Source: Methylacidiphilum kamchatkense Kam1 (lineage in GTDB: Bacteria > Verrucomicrobiota > Verrucomicrobiia > Methylacidiphilales > Methylacidiphilaceae). Taken from it: DNA of 64,000 nt. The stretch lies in contig NZ_CP037899.1 of NCBI RefSeq assembly GCF_007475525.1, forward strand, positions 1,240,001-1,304,000, written 5' to 3'. Below the pieces are notes generated by a model. The model was not told where the DNA came from and did no database searches. It saw only the letters and a list, made by a program, of their open reading frames with translations. The position numbers and the translations under genes were made by a program. Shown here one piece after another: positions 47,632-55,909 of the stretch (the stretch's first letter is position 1; every line of letters starts with the position of its first letter).

Positions 47632-48573
47632 ATGGATGATACAGCAATCATTTATTTTTTTACTCGTACCCCATTACACATAGGATCTGGGGGATCGGTT
47701 GGAGCCATCGATCTGCCCATTATAAGAGAACGACATACGGCATTTCCAATTATTCCTGGCAGTGCGATAAAAGGAGTCTTCGCTGATGAATGGGTCGAAC
47801 CGAAAGTAAAGAAAGTAAATAGTAATGAGGAAAAGGAATATATAAGAAACGAAGAAGGAAAAACTCTTTTCGGAACAGGGGCAGACGAAGAGGCAAAGGG
47901 AGGGGTTCTTCAATTTTCAGAGGCAAAGCTACTCTTTTTCCCAATTCGATCTCCTAAGGGCTGTTTTGGTTGGATAACCTGTCCGCTGATTTTAAACCGT
48001 TATGCCCGAGATACTGGTCTTAATTCCCCTTTTGACCACCCTTCTTTATCTGATAATCAAGCTTTGTTCAAAAAAGATGGTTTATTGGCAATAAAAGAAG
48101 GCGAAAAAGACAAAGTAATTCTTGAGGAATATGTCTTCGAACATGCCGGTGAACTTCCATCAAATATTGACTTGCTTAATCACTTGAGAACTTTGATATC
48201 TAAGGATCCTATTTGGGAAAAAATAGAAGACCGGGTCGTTATCATAAGTGATGGAATGATGAGCTTTTTCACCCAATCAGCCTGTGAAATTGCTCAACAT
48301 GTCAAAATTGATGATAAAACAGGAACTGCTGAAAGTGGCGCCTTATTCAATCAGGAGAATGTCCCATCAGAAACCGCCTTTTATTGCATCGTCCGGAAAA
48401 GTGCATTGAGAAGCCTAGACAATCTTGAGAAGGATCCATTCGATCTTCTTCAGGAAAAAATTATTGAGAAAAAAATATTTCAATTTGGAGCAGATGCTGG
48501 GACCGGTCTTGGATATTGTACTACAGTTTTTTCAAAGTTATCTAAAAAAGGAGAAGAGAGCAATGAACAATAG
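47632..48573 (+). CDS. cmr4: Cmr4, type III-B backbone nuclease
   Basis: A 313-residue RAMP subunit. The N-terminus FFTRTPLHIGSGGSVGAIDLPIIRE carries Asp27, corresponding to the catalytic aspartate (D26 in P. furiosus Cmr4) that cuts target RNA at 6-nt steps, and TAFPIIPGSAIKGVF is the conserved RAMP motif. I choose the ATG at 47632 because it has a good Shine-Dalgarno (gcaggag) and matches the family N-terminus; the frame is open upstream to 47407 but that part overlaps cmr3 in another frame. The stop overlaps cmr5. Confidence 0.92.
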   Translation: MDDTAIIYFFTRTPLHIGSGGSVGAIDLPIIRERHTAFPIIPGSAIKGVFADEWVEPKVKKVNSNEEKEYIRNEEGKTLFGTGADEEAKGGVLQFSEAKLLFFPIRSPKGCFGWITCPLILNRYARDTGLNSPFDHPSLSDNQALFKKDGLLAIKEGEKDKVILEEYVFEHAGELPSNIDLLNHLRTLISKDPIWEKIEDRVVIISDGMMSFFTQSACEIAQHVKIDDKTGTAESGALFNQENVPSETAFYCIVRKSALRSLDNLEKDPFDLLQEKIIEKKIFQFGADAGTGLGYCTTVFSKLSKKGEESNEQ

Positions 48574-48925
48574 TTCAAACCTCGATCTGTTTCGTGCTAC
48601 ACATGCTTTGGAAAAAGCAAAATCTCTTAGAAAAGAAAGCGTTAATCGGCTGCCTGGACTTATTATAGCCAATGGATTGTTGGCTACACTTGCTTTTGTT
48701 TCTGAAGAGAAGGACGAAAGAGAACCTCTTCGCAACGCAATGGATGCAGTAGCTCATTACCTTCTCAAAAGAAAAATTATCACTGCCAAGGATAATAATA
48801 AATCCTTAGCCGAACAAATGCTGGAAGATCTTACTAAAAGCCCATCTTCAAAACTCCAACAGGCCACTTATGAAACTCTTAAATACCTTTCTTATCTTAA
48901 ACGCTTTGCCAAGAAAAAAATCTGA
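48563..48925 (+). CDS. cmr5: Cmr5, type III-B small subunit
   Basis: A 120-residue helical small subunit that lines the crRNA-target duplex. It shows ATHALEKAKSLRKESVNRLPGLIIANGLLATLAFV, typical of Cmr5 (Cas11), and YETLKYLSYLKRFAKKK at the C-terminus. The ATG at 48563 overlaps the cmr4 stop by 11 nt with a Shine-Dalgarno aaggagaag. The open frame extends upstream to 48425 within cmr4, but the family N-terminus supports 48563. Confidence 0.9.
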   Translation: MNNSSNLDLFRATHALEKAKSLRKESVNRLPGLIIANGLLATLAFVSEEKDEREPLRNAMDAVAHYLLKRKIITAKDNNKSLAEQMLEDLTKSPSSKLQQATYETLKYLSYLKRFAKKKI

Positions 48926-48955
48926 TTAACGGATGGAATTTTAACTCGTTGTTTT

Positions 48956-50071
48956 ATGAATACTCAGTTGTTACTTATTGAAGAAGTAAAAAATGCCCTT
49001 TCAACTGAAATAGAATCTCGCTCTCTTTTCCTCGAGAAATACTTCAATCCAAAACTAACAAAAGACGATCGCAAACGCCAATTTATTAAAGCATTTAAGA
49101 TTAAAAATAATCAATTGATGGAAAAGAAACTCTTTTCTTGGTGGGAATTTTGTAATCAATTGCCACAAGTTAGTCTTATTTATGCCCAACTAAGATCCCG
49201 ATTAATGGTCAATATGGCTGGAGGAGTTTTAGAAAATGCTGGATTATGCTTAGACCGATTTGGAATCCCATATATTCCCGGTAGCGCCGTCAAGGGATGT
49301 GCACGAAGAATGGCAATAGAAAAGCTTCTAGAAGCTACTGATGATGAAAAACCCACGCTTCTAAGTGAAATTGCACTTGTCTTTGGATGGACTTCTTCTG
49401 ATTGGGAAGAAAAACATAAAGATTCATCCGATTTTTATTATGGATGTCACTCCCAACTCTCTCTTGTAAGAAAGGCTGCAGAGATTTTATTGGAAACTTT
49501 CTCTATCCCGACTAGAAATTCTGATACCTTAGAACAACTTCTTGAAAACATTCCCAATTATGCAGGAACTGTCCGCTTTCTAGCCGCCTACCCTATTCCA
49601 ACTGAATTCTATCCAACAGCTGAAAAACCAAAGCAAACAGGAGACTTAGAATTAGACGTCATTGCGTGCCATCATCAAAAATACTATGCCCAAGACCAAG
49701 AATATTCTAAAGCTTGGGATACAGAAGATCCTATCCCAGTATTTTTCCCCGCTATAAGTCCATTTCATATCTTTGTTTTTTGTCTCCAATCTTCTCAAAG
49801 GGCTAGTGAAAAAGCAAAAAAATTAGCTGAAAGCTGGCTTCAAGAGGGTTTGGAAACTTTAGGAATTGGAGCCAAAACGGCTGCCGGCTATGGGTGGTAT
49901 CAAATCTGTACAAGCCAAGTAGAAAAGAAAATTCAAGAAAAGAAAGAAGAAGAAAAACAAAAAGAGGCAGCAAAAAGAGAAGAAGAAGAAAAGAAAAAAG
50001 AGAAGAAGAAAAGAAAAAAAGAGAAGAAGAAAAGAAAAAAAGAGAAGAAGAAAAGAAAAAAGCAGAACTAA
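48956..50071 (+). CDS. cmr6: Cmr6, type III-B RAMP subunit, with frameshifted C-terminal extension
   Basis: A 371-residue protein. The RAMP core contains LRSRLMVNMAGGVLENAG, FGIPYIPGSAVKGCARRMA, VIACHHQKYY and the C-terminal LGIGAKTAAGYGWY, all diagnostic of Cmr6. The core ends near residue 316; the rest is a Lys/Glu low-complexity tail ending in KKRKKQN. Adding one A to the run at 49994-49999 would shift the tail into REEEKKK repeats and then ELKEIEELTKGMSPEEKEAF and a further ~90 residues to a stop at 50362-50364, which overlaps the cmr1 ATG (ATGA). So the native protein probably has a roughly 110-residue charged extension and is truncated here by one missing base. Confidence 0.9.
   Translation: MNTQLLLIEEVKNALSTEIESRSLFLEKYFNPKLTKDDRKRQFIKAFKIKNNQLMEKKLFSWWEFCNQLPQVSLIYAQLRSRLMVNMAGGVLENAGLCLDRFGIPYIPGSAVKGCARRMAIEKLLEATDDEKPTLLSEIALVFGWTSSDWEEKHKDSSDFYYGCHSQLSLVRKAAEILLETFSIPTRNSDTLEQLLENIPNYAGTVRFLAAYPIPTEFYPTAEKPKQTGDLELDVIACHHQKYYAQDQEYSKAWDTEDPIPVFFPAISPFHIFVFCLQSSQRASEKAKKLAESWLQEGLETLGIGAKTAAGYGWYQICTSQVEKKIQEKKEEEKQKEAAKREEEEKKKEKKKRKKEKKKRKKEKKKRKKQN
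49981..50061 (+). repeat. 20/21-bp A/G-rich tandem repeat in the cmr6 tail
   Basis: Four units of an AGAAGAAGAAAAG-A(n)-G pattern. The second and third have seven A's (21 bp, in frame); the first has six (20 bp), which puts everything after it in another frame. This is a natural slippage site. Confidence 0.8.
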
Positions 50072-50360
50072 AAGAGATTGAAGAACTTACAAAAGGGATG
50101 AGTCCAGAAGAAAAGGAAGCTTTTATCCTTCATAGAAATACAAATGACCAGCAGTTCAAAGATAAACTCCTTAGTAAGTTCAATAAGACAAATGACTCTG
50201 AAAAGAAGATTTTTTACATCTGCATAATAAAATTTAAACAAAATGTTTGGGAAGAGATTAAAAACATGTCTCAAAAAGGTTCTAACAAAGAAAGAAAAAA
50301 GTGGGGGCCAATCGTTCAGGAGTTATATAGAATGGCCAAAGAAAGAAAGGAAAAATTGCC

Positions 50361-51401
50361 ATGATTTTGAACAAATACAAAATTGAATTCATTACTCCAT
50401 GCATTTGTGGGGGTGCAGAACCAGAAGAAAGAGCGGAAATAAGAATCCCATCTATTCGTGGCCAATTGCGTTGGTGGTTTAGAGTACTTGGAGGCTTTAA
50501 AATCCTTTCAGAAGATGTACGCGAACAGGAAGATATGATTTTTGGATCGACTACAAACAATCCTTCAGCTTCAAAGTTAATCCTTAGGTTATCATCACCC
50601 TCAAACATACTTTCAGAAAAAATGAATGGAACCGATCTTGGAGCGGATCGTGCTTATCGTGCTTCTGTTCCTTTTCCTCTAAGACAACAAAAAGATAGAC
50701 GAGTTATCAAAAAAAATACAGCATTTGAATTATCTATTTTCTGGAAAGGAAGAAAAGAGCCATTCCAAAAAACAGATGAACTAAAGGAAAGTATCGATGT
50801 ATTAATTTCTATTTGGGTGTCTCTAGGTGGTCTTGGATTTATGTCCAGAAAAGGATTTGGAGCTTTGACCTTTAGTAGAGAAAGTTATCCACCCCACGAC
50901 CTAAAAACAGCGCTTAGTTTTTTTAAACACCCAGAAAACATTCTAATTAAAAAGCTTAATAATGATACTTTTACTGATTCTAATTCCGCTCGTGTGTCTT
51001 TATGGAAGTGGTATAAAACGACAAGGGCATATAAATATAAGGAATACATTAAAAATGACCGCGAAGCTGGACTGGCTATTGCCAATAATAACAAATGGGA
51101 GGGGAAAGTGTATCGACCTGCCTTGGGTCTTCCAATCATTCAACATTTCTCTAAAAGAAACATTAAAAATAATATTAATTGGTACCCTAGACCAGACTCT
51201 AAAGGTCGATTTGCCTCTCCAATCCTTTTACGTCCTTTCAAATCAATAAAAGGATATCTTGCACTGGTTATTTTCATCGAAGCGCTAAAATGGCCAGAAA
51301 ACAAAAAAGTCTATATAAACTCTATAGGAACAGAAGTGTCTCTTGATCTTTATAACAAAATAAAAAATGACAGTCAATTATCTGAGTTTAACTTCTTATG
51401 A
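50361..51401 (+). CDS. cmr1: Cmr1, type III-B RAMP subunit
   Basis: A 346-residue RAMP. It opens YKIEFITPCICGGAEPEERAEIRIPSIRGQLRWWFRVLGG, the family signature of Cmr1, and has the glycine-rich loop LGGLGFMSRKGFGAL. It binds the 3' part of the target RNA at the end of the complex. The ATG overlaps the stop of the extended cmr6 frame by 4 nt. It follows cmr6 in both the intact locus and the decayed copy at 38-40 kb. Confidence 0.92.
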   Translation: MILNKYKIEFITPCICGGAEPEERAEIRIPSIRGQLRWWFRVLGGFKILSEDVREQEDMIFGSTTNNPSASKLILRLSSPSNILSEKMNGTDLGADRAYRASVPFPLRQQKDRRVIKKNTAFELSIFWKGRKEPFQKTDELKESIDVLISIWVSLGGLGFMSRKGFGALTFSRESYPPHDLKTALSFFKHPENILIKKLNNDTFTDSNSARVSLWKWYKTTRAYKYKEYIKNDREAGLAIANNNKWEGKVYRPALGLPIIQHFSKRNIKNNINWYPRPDSKGRFASPILLRPFKSIKGYLALVIFIEALKWPENKKVYINSIGTEVSLDLYNKIKNDSQLSEFNFL

Positions 51402-51690
51402 AGCATCAACTTTCCTTTCTCGGGAATGGTAAGTATAAATCGACACAATATTGCTTTCCTAACAATTAAACATATGAAACAAAATTCCAGTAGCATTAGC
51501 TTCTTATATTAAGCCTGATACTATTAACATGGCCCTTACTGAAGATATTGAAAAAGGGGATAACTGGAATGAGCTCCAAAAAGAATTTTCTGACAAAAAT
51601 CTTTCTTATGAAATCATTAAAATTCCAACTGGGAAAGAAGAAAATGAACTTTGGAAAATTTTTGAATCAATCACAGAAAAGATTCCACAT
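51402..51690 (+). pseudogene. N-terminal remnant of a Csx2-like CARF protein
   Basis: The piece starting ATGAAGCATCAACTTTCC reads MKHQLSFLGNGKYKST, resembling the CARF start of the TM1812/Csx2 family (SFLGTGKY). After stops and a frame change it continues as MALTEDIEKGDNWNELQKE and IIKIPTGKEENELWKIFESI, matching the family's LTExA..NW..L and IPxGxxExELWxIF motifs. The remnant then runs into the NE0113-type ORF. The expected DITHGFR motif is absent. So an effector of the CARF-HEPN class seems to have been lost here. Confidence 0.55.
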
Positions 51691-52932
51691 TGCTCAAGTT
51701 ATTTCCACTTCTCCCAATCTGATTATCAAGCTTGGAAAATTACAAAGAGGCATCAAACCAGAGACGGTAGTTTTGCCTCAACTTCTGGTGGAAAAAATCC
51801 AATCTTTGGTTTCTTAAAAATGCTCTTGAACAAAGAAAAAGAAATCATTTTGTTGGCCGTTGTTGGCACCTCTCCTGCTGTTATTCCTGAAACCATCTGG
51901 GCATTAGCTCATGAATCTCCGCCCTTATATCCTCGTTTTATTGATATAATTACAACAACTATCGGGAAAAAATCTATCGATTCCGAATTGCTCAGATCAA
52001 AATCAAATTCAAAGCCAATTTGGGAAGAATTTAGAGAATGGTTGATTACTGAAAAAGCTATAGATAAAAACTTCATCATCTTAAGGGATATTAAAATTAT
52101 TTCCTCTCCCCTTTTATCCCAAGGCAAGTGCGTAGAATTAGAAGATATTCGTTCGATTAAAGATAATGAAGAAGCAGCCGATTGTATTCTTGAAGAGGTC
52201 AGAAAAATCACAGAAAATCCAGACACCCGTCTGATCGCTTCGGTTGCAGGAGGAAGAAAAACAATGGGCATTCTTCTCTACAGCTCTGTTTCTATGCTTG
52301 GTAGAGAGGACGATAGACTAACTCACGTACTAGTCAATGAACCTTACGATGACCCACGGCTTCAACCAAAGTTTTATTTTCCGCAACAAAAAGAACAGCT
52401 TCTAAGAATGCCGTCTGGCCAAGAAGTCTATGCAAAAGATGCTAAAATTGAATTAGCTACCATTCCCTTTGTAAAATTCCGTGAGCTTTTTCCTAAAGAG
52501 CTTGGAAGATTTCCAGGTCGTTTTACTGATCTTGTCTATCAATATTCGAAAGAAATTAAAGAGCTTAACCCCCAGCTGGATTTTGATTATCAAACGGGTG
52601 AGCTTATTATAAATGAAAAGAAGATTCAGCTCCATGGCAGAGAACTGTCATTCTTTGCATTCCTTTGGGAAAGAAGAAGACAAAAGCTTCCCCCTATAGA
52701 AAGCCATAAGGAAATAAATGAGTACTTTCCTTCTTTTTTAAAAAAATGGGAAAAAGAAAATCCACAGTTAAAGCACCTTCTCAAAGAATGGAATCCTTGT
52801 CCTGACGATTATAGGAAATGTTTAAGTGTCCTTAGAAAAAAATTAAAAGACGCAGGCTTGGGAAAATACTGTCAACTATTCTTTCCAATAAGAGGAAAAG
52901 TTGGTCTTCCTTTAAAAAATGAAAAGTTTTAA
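51529..52932 (+). CDS. CARF-domain CRISPR protein, NE0113 type (possible ring nuclease), with fused remnant
   Basis: The core from about residue 98 (Met at 51820: KEIILLAVVGTSPAVIPETIWAL) matches the NE0113 (TIGR02584) family of CRISPR-associated CARF proteins. Further matches are RLIASVAGGRKTMGILLYSS, a ligand-binding loop, and a C-terminal wHTH-like segment near LHGRELSFFAFLWERRRQ. Proteins of this type bind cyclic oligoadenylate and some degrade it. The first 97 residues belong to the remains of a Csx2-like CARF protein in the same frame, so the open frame is a chimera. Translation may start at 51529 or 51820. It lies 127 nt after cmr1. Confidence 0.65.
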   Translation: MALTEDIEKGDNWNELQKEFSDKNLSYEIIKIPTGKEENELWKIFESITEKIPHCSSYFHFSQSDYQAWKITKRHQTRDGSFASTSGGKNPIFGFLKMLLNKEKEIILLAVVGTSPAVIPETIWALAHESPPLYPRFIDIITTTIGKKSIDSELLRSKSNSKPIWEEFREWLITEKAIDKNFIILRDIKIISSPLLSQGKCVELEDIRSIKDNEEAADCILEEVRKITENPDTRLIASVAGGRKTMGILLYSSVSMLGREDDRLTHVLVNEPYDDPRLQPKFYFPQQKEQLLRMPSGQEVYAKDAKIELATIPFVKFRELFPKELGRFPGRFTDLVYQYSKEIKELNPQLDFDYQTGELIINEKKIQLHGRELSFFAFLWERRRQKLPPIESHKEINEYFPSFLKKWEKENPQLKHLLKEWNPCPDDYRKCLSVLRKKLKDAGLGKYCQLFFPIRGKVGLPLKNEKF

Positions 52933-52944
52933 AGGGGAGGATAT

Positions 52945-53577
52945 ATGAGTGCCAATAAAAACATTTTTTTGTGTACTCTAGGTGTAACATGGCCTGTGGT
53001 AATGGAGGCAGCAGATTATCTATCTTCTTGGGATGAAATTCACTGTTTGACAGGAACGGGTCCCAAAATTGAAGGAAATTTTGAAAAACTTTTCTCTTAC
53101 TTCTCCAAAAAGGATTGTATTTTTGGGCTATGGCAACTCAAAAATTTTGATGAAATCAAATCTAATGAGCAAATCCAATTTTGTAATGAAACTATTTTTC
53201 GGTGGTATTTGTATCATCTGAACAAACATGGACTACCTTATGCTTGTATTGCTGGAGGTTTTAAATCGATGGGAGCTGTACTTCACAAAGCAGCTTCTAA
53301 TTTTGGTTCCAAAGGGATATTCCATATCCTTATCAGAGGAGTAGTAGAACCAAAGGATGAAGAAAGTTACGAACAAGCAAAGAAAGAAAAGAGGATTTTT
53401 TACGTAGAACTTGGAGAGGAACCTGGTTTTGAAGAACTGCGTCAGCTCGATCCTAACATATATTCCTTAGACTCTTTTATACAAAATATACAAAATAAAG
53501 AAAGAAATATTTACCACTATCTTCTTAACGATTCGCATAAAAAAACAGTTTATGGGAAGAATGTAAAAAGACCTTAG
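52945..53577 (+). pseudogene. Cad1 CARF domain (N-terminal part of a CARF-adenosine deaminase)
   Basis: A 210-residue CARF-like domain starting NIFLCTLGVTWPVVMEAADYL with the second site PYACIAGGFKSMGAVLHKAA. A strong Shine-Dalgarno (ggggagg) precedes the ATG. The frame stops at 53577. One extra A in the A7 run at 53539-53545 would continue as HKKNSLWEECKKTLENL and lead directly into the adenosine deaminase domain, the architecture of Cad1 (cOA-activated deaminase that converts ATP to ITP). As given, only the CARF half could be made. It might still bind or cleave cyclic oligoadenylate. Confidence 0.75.
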
Positions 53578-54608
53578 AAAATCTTTCATTAAAAGCAAAA
53601 GCTTGGGATAAGAAAGAAAATCTCCCTTTCTCTATCCTTGCTATTGCTAATGATAAATACATAGATTGGTTGAACCAACCTATAGACCCTAAGAAAGATA
53701 TAGATTGGTTCAAGCAACTGCCAAAGATAGATTTGCACTGTCATCTGGGAGGCTTTGCTACCCATGGCATCCTTTTAGAAGAAGTTAGAAAACAATCAAA
53801 AAACAGTTCTCAATTTTCCCCTCCTCCAGATTTTCCTGAGGGTTGACCTAGACCAAAAAAAGAAATAGGCCTAGAAGCTTACATGAAATTAGGAGATGCT
53901 AATGGATCCAAACTTCTTAAAGAGCCAGGATGCTTAGAAAAACAGTGTCAACTTCTTTACGAAGAGTTATGCAAAGATGGTGTTATCTATGCTGAAATAC
54001 GTTGTTCACCCAATAATTACGCAGATCCCACGAATAATCGATCCGCTTGGGTCATCTTGCAAGAGATAAGAGAACATTTTCAAAAGGCAATGGATAAAAA
54101 GAAAAAAGAAAATCCAGAAGCATTCTGTCAGATTAATCTTATTATTATTGCTGATAGAAAAAGCCCCAATCTTTCATCCCTAAGCCGCCATCTCTCTTTA
54201 GCTATAACCGCCAATCAACATTTTCCTTTAAAATGGGGGAATTGTGCGGTTGTGGGAGTAGATTTGGCAGGTTTCGAATCCAAAAAAACAAGGGCTGAAC
54301 TTTTTTCTTATGATTTTACCCTCATCCATCGCTGCGGCATAGCTGTCACAGCACATGCAGGAGAAAATGACGATGCCGAAGGAATATGGCAAGCTATTTT
54401 TAAACTCCATGCTAGAAGACTAGGCCATGCATTAAGTTTAAATAACTCACAAGATCTTTTAAGAACAGTTGTCGATAGACATATTGCTATTGAAATGTGC
54501 CCATATGCTAATTTTCAGATTAAAGGGTTTTCTCCGATGGAAGGGAAACCTTCATATCCCGGGAAAAATATTTTAAAGGAATTTATGCAGAGCTTCGAAG
54601 CCTTTTAG
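53577..54608 (+). pseudogene. Cad1 adenosine deaminase domain, main part, with in-frame stop
   Basis: Reads LPKIDLHCHLGGFATHGI (metal HxH), [45 protein letters not shown]-type (VTAHAGEND; catalytic His/Glu) and [11 protein letters not shown] (RLGHA), all adenosine-deaminase motifs in order. A TGA interrupts it near 53844 (after PDFPEG). It ends abruptly after [12 protein letters not shown] near 54590, before the final metal-binding (S/T)D motif and the C-terminal helices. The C-terminus reappears about 1.1 kb downstream (55665). The gene therefore is dead as sequenced. Confidence 0.8.
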
Positions 54609-55665
54609 CTTATTACCACACTGATGATTTAAGTAAATATAGCGGAAAAGAAATAGATATTAACATAGCTAAAATAGCGCTTGATTATGTTGAGTCTTAT
54701 TTCAATAAGCAAGTAGACATTGAAAAGCTAAGGGACAGGGCAATAAGAGCAGAATACCTAGACATAAACGAGCTTTACTGCTCTTTCATAGAAGAGAATA
54801 TTATTGCAAATAGAGTAGTCGCATTTAGTGCAGGTTGGTTAAAGGATAGAATCGAAGAATGCAACATGAAAGTAGAAACTTCTTATAACAAAATCATAGA
54901 TATTTTAAAATCAAGACATCCTATTTATGGAGGATTTGTAAAAGTTGCTGCTCATGGGATTGTGTGGGTGAAAAATAAGTATAAAGATGAAATAGAAAAA
55001 AGACAAAGACAATATCCTCTTTCAGAATCAAAGCAGATAGTAAAACATATTAGGAAAAGATCTTCTAATACAAGAACTTTAAAATCCGTGTTTATGGAAA
55101 ATCCCACTGAATCGTTCACAATAGATAAGCTTATGCAGCTTACTGGGAAGAATAGGCATTCCATAAATACAGAACTTTATCGACTGAAAAATCATCTAGA
55201 GAAAGTTGGAAGAGGAGTTTACAGGTGGAAGAACTAAAGATTAGTGACAAACAATACATGAACTTATGGCTAGCGGCAGTAATTGCCATTAGCCAGTTTG
55301 AGTGTGAGTTTGATAAGGAAGGGAATGTAGTGAGCGAAGACGATCCTGATGACCCAGGAGGACTAACGAAATATGGGATAGACCAGAGAAGTCATCCCGA
55401 TGTGGATATTAAGAACCTAACCTTTACCTGCGCAGTAAAGATATGTGTGGATGAGTTTTATAGGTATAATCTTCATAAGCTGCCTTTTAAGCTTTGTTTA
55501 TTCCTTGCAATCATGGGGATGAATGTAGGTTATGAAACTGCCTATTAAATTCCTACAGAAAGCATCTGGAGTAGTGGAGGATGGAATAATAGGAGAGATG
55601 ACTTTGAAATTCTGTTATAAAGTGAATTTATTTAGGCTGCTTAGCTTATTTGAAGCGCATTATAA
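54595..55665 (+). mobile_element. Phage-like insertion inside cad1
   Basis: About 1.07 kb separate the deaminase core from its C-terminal piece. The insert carries two overlapping genes on the plus strand, one unknown with a C-terminal helix-turn-helix-like end and one GH108 muramidase. I see no transposase, no clear terminal inverted repeats and no obvious target duplication; junction positions are accurate only to about 10-20 bases. Some 25 residues of the deaminase, including the (S/T)D metal motif, are missing, so the event included or was followed by a small deletion. Confidence 0.6.
54866..55237 (+). CDS. Unknown protein of the insertion, HTH-like C-terminus
   Basis: A 123-residue protein from the ATG at 54866; the same frame is open upstream to about 54560 (AYYHTDDLSKYSGKEID, DYVESYFNKQVDIEKLRDRAI), so the real protein may be up to about 90 residues longer. 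The C-terminal SFTIDKLMQLTGKNRHSINTELYRLKN looks like a winged helix-turn-helix, followed by VGRGVYRW. It is unrecognised. It overlaps the muramidase gene by 13 nt, so the two are a unit. By context it is probably phage-derived. Confidence 0.5.
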   Translation: MKVETSYNKIIDILKSRHPIYGGFVKVAAHGIVWVKNKYKDEIEKRQRQYPLSESKQIVKHIRKRSSNTRTLKSVFMENPTESFTIDKLMQLTGKNRHSINTELYRLKNHLEKVGRGVYRWKN

Positions 55666-55708
55666 TGAACTTATCATACGCTCAACTTACAAGAATGGAT
55701 ATTCTTAG
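55225..55708 (+). pseudogene. GH108 muramidase (phage endolysin-like), frameshifted
   Basis: Starts at a GTG (MEELKISDKQ). It has the family core DDPDDPGGLTKYGIDQRSHPD followed by VDIKNLTF and LPFKLCLFLAIMGMNVGYETA, matching glycoside hydrolase 108/TtsA-type N-acetylmuramidases (DPNDPGGxTxxGI). The catalytic Glu of the ExGY segment is present as QFECEFD. Near 55538 a frameshift switches to IKFLQKASGVVEDGIIGEMTL, the conserved C-terminal domain. As given it is truncated. Such enzymes are phage or secretion-system lysins. Confidence 0.75.
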
Positions 55709-55820
55709 GATCATTTCTCATTCAATTACTGCTGCTTTTCTTCCTTTCGAAGATCAAACCAAACTAAAAAAAGAAGTTGAAAATAAATTACAGAGACTAA
55801 TCAATCAAAAAAGCTTGTGA
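55665..55820 (+). pseudogene. C-terminal piece of the Cad1 deaminase
   Basis: Reads MNLSYAQLTRMDILRIISHS and then ITAAFLPFEDQTKLKKEVENKLQ to a stop at 55818. The pattern LTRxDxLRxIxxSxxAAFLP fits the final helices of adenosine deaminases. It aligns with the end expected for the deaminase domain broken at about 54590, so this is its severed C-terminus beyond the insertion. It overlaps the end of the muramidase frame. Confidence 0.65.
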
Positions 55821-55909
55821 ATTAAATTAATGTTGACGTCAATCCATGTCTTTTCTTTTTCGAATGAAAAACATTTTTTTTATAATCCTTAAAAAAATAA
55901 TAATTGATT

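Noticed and set aside
49894-50364. Separate Arg/Glu/Lys-rich gene overlapping cmr6
   Set aside because: It reads as the out-of-frame C-terminal extension of Cmr6; one base restores continuity, and no start or Shine-Dalgarno supports a separate gene.
54595-55665. Insertion sequence with transposase in cad1
   Set aside because: No transposase, terminal inverted repeats or clear target duplication is visible; phage-like content fits better.
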